Shown here piece after piece: positions 7,242-8,071 of a DNA stretch of 8,071 bases. The position numbers were made by a program, and so were the translations under genes. The stretch spans positions 1 to 8,071 of the forward strand of contig JAESUJ010000068.1 in NCBI GenBank assembly GCA_016763165.1, in the 5' to 3' direction. Numbering within the stretch: the first letter of the stretch is position 1; every line of letters begins with the position of its first letter. Source of the DNA: Candidatus Babeliales bacterium. Its GTDB lineage: Bacteria > Babelota > Babeliae > Babelales > CAZZPM01. The notes under the pieces are model-generated. The model ran no database searches, was not told where the DNA came from, and worked only from the letters and a program-made list of their open reading frames with translations.

Positions 7242-8071
7242 ATGAAGTTTCAGAAAAGAAGTCTACTGTTTTTAGGATTGATGGCAGCATCTTTGCATGC
7301 CATGGTTATTGATGAATCAGCAAGTTCTAATGCAGGAGTTTCTACAGCTTCATTAGCTCAACAAGTGACACAATCTTTGGTTGAACCAGAAGTTGAACAG
7401 GAGTTAACAGCTACAGAATTGAGAGAAGCTTTGAGTGATCCAGAGGCAGTTGATAATTCAGAAGCTGTGTTAAATCAGAGTCTACAACAGGTTGATGAAA
7501 GTTTAGCTGGTCTAAGTGAAGATCAATCATCTATCTCGCAAACAGACCTGTCGGAAGCAGAAGCTTCAAGCTCAGAACAATCTTCAGAAAAGAGTATGGC
7601 AACAGGTTCGGGTGCAGAAGTTAGCTATTTTACAGGGCAGTCGTCTGCAGATTCATCTGATCAGGCGGCAACTTCAAATTATTCGTATAATCGCTCAGTC
7701 CTTTCATCAGGATCCTCAATGACAAATGTTGGAGAATCTGATTCGCGGTCTGCTGTTGACATCCAAGAAGGGTCAGATAAAACAGTAGAGGCCGATGAAG
7801 CTGATGACATGGTTGATTTAGCAGTTCTAGGATCTATAGCAGCTGCAGGCGCTATAGGTCTTGTTGTTGCAATTGAAAATAGAAAAAAAATTAAGAAGGC
7901 GTATGGCAAAATTAGAAGCAAATTTGATTCAAAATATGCGTATGCAGTCGAAGATAAAAAAGTACGAAAAATTAATGGGCAATTGGCTGATGAAAATGAT
8001 CCTGATAAAAAACAGGCATTAGAAGACGAAAGAGATGAAATTGAGAAGAAAAAGAAAAAGATTGTTGATAA
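7242..8071 (+). CDS. Exported serine-rich protein with membrane helix and charged tail (3' partial)
   Basis: The frame stays open for 276 codons and runs off the right edge, so the true length is unknown. I recognise no family. Residues 1-20 form a clean Sec signal peptide: MKFQKR, the hydrophobic core SLLFLGLMAAS, then LHA with likely cleavage after A20. Residues 21-185 are polar and low-complexity; residues 91-170 contain 27 serines in 80, with no cysteine. Residues 191-211 are a convincing transmembrane helix (VDLAVLGSIAAAGAIGLVVA), with small residues S198, A202 and G206 every fourth position. The basic stretch NRKKIKKAYGKIRSK follows at once, which by the positive-inside rule puts the C-terminus in the cytoplasm. 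The rest, to residue 276, is rich in Lys, Asp and Glu and looks like a coiled coil (EDERDEIEKKKKK). It begins 15 bases after the previous gene and repeats that protein's overall plan, suggesting a co-transcribed, functionally linked pair. Confidence 0.85.
   Translation, partial: MKFQKRSLLFLGLMAASLHAMVIDESASSNAGVSTASLAQQVTQSLVEPEVEQELTATELREALSDPEAVDNSEAVLNQSLQQVDESLAGLSEDQSSISQTDLSEAEASSSEQSSEKSMATGSGAEVSYFTGQSSADSSDQAATSNYSYNRSVLSSGSSMTNVGESDSRSAVDIQEGSDKTVEADEADDMVDLAVLGSIAAAGAIGLVVAIENRKKIKKAYGKIRSKFDSKYAYAVEDKKVRKINGQLADENDPDKKQALEDERDEIEKKKKKIVD

Noticed and set aside
7516..7921. Two short open frames (7516-7722 on +, 7679-7921 on -)
   Set aside because: Both overlap the longer frame from 7242, which has a Shine-Dalgarno site, a clean signal peptide and a transmembrane helix. 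That frame lacks a stop only because the window ends.

Overview
The window is AT-rich and tightly packed, with every gene on the + strand. From left to right it holds the tail of a membrane protein, DnaG primase, the primary sigma factor RpoD, a GT4-type glycosyltransferase, and two exported, low-complexity membrane-anchored proteins. The last gene runs off the right edge. No RNA genes, transposons or CRISPR arrays were seen.

The dnaG-rpoD pair is the core of the old bacterial macromolecular-synthesis operon, so this is a bacterial chromosome. The Sec-type signal peptides, the GT4 enzyme, the strong A/T bias and the lysine-rich, low-complexity protein extensions suggest a small-genome, possibly host-dependent bacterium. 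My leading guess is the Candidatus Dependentiae (TM6) group, but nothing here proves it; other AT-rich symbiotic lineages remain possible.

Layout: bases 1-171 encode a C-terminal transmembrane tail whose stop overlaps the dnaG start (ATGA). dnaG (168-1946) is followed 9 bases later by rpoD (1956-4442), and an intrinsic terminator at 4447-4476 closes the unit. A GTG-started glycosyltransferase (4495-5589) begins so close behind the terminator that no separate promoter is evident. A 164-base gap (5590-5753) has two promoter-like sites and leads into an exported protein pair: a charge-segregated protein (5754-7226) and a serine-rich one (7242 to the edge). They are 15 bases apart and probably co-transcribed.

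DnaG and RpoD look catalytically and structurally complete. The main oddities are a roughly 200-residue lysine-rich extension in front of sigma region 1.1, an acidic tail behind region 4, and two adjacent exported proteins. These two share a plan but show no obvious sequence identity: signal peptide, long disordered polar or acidic segment, small-residue-rich hydrophobic helix, then a charged coiled-coil tail. This pair is the best candidate for something undescribed.
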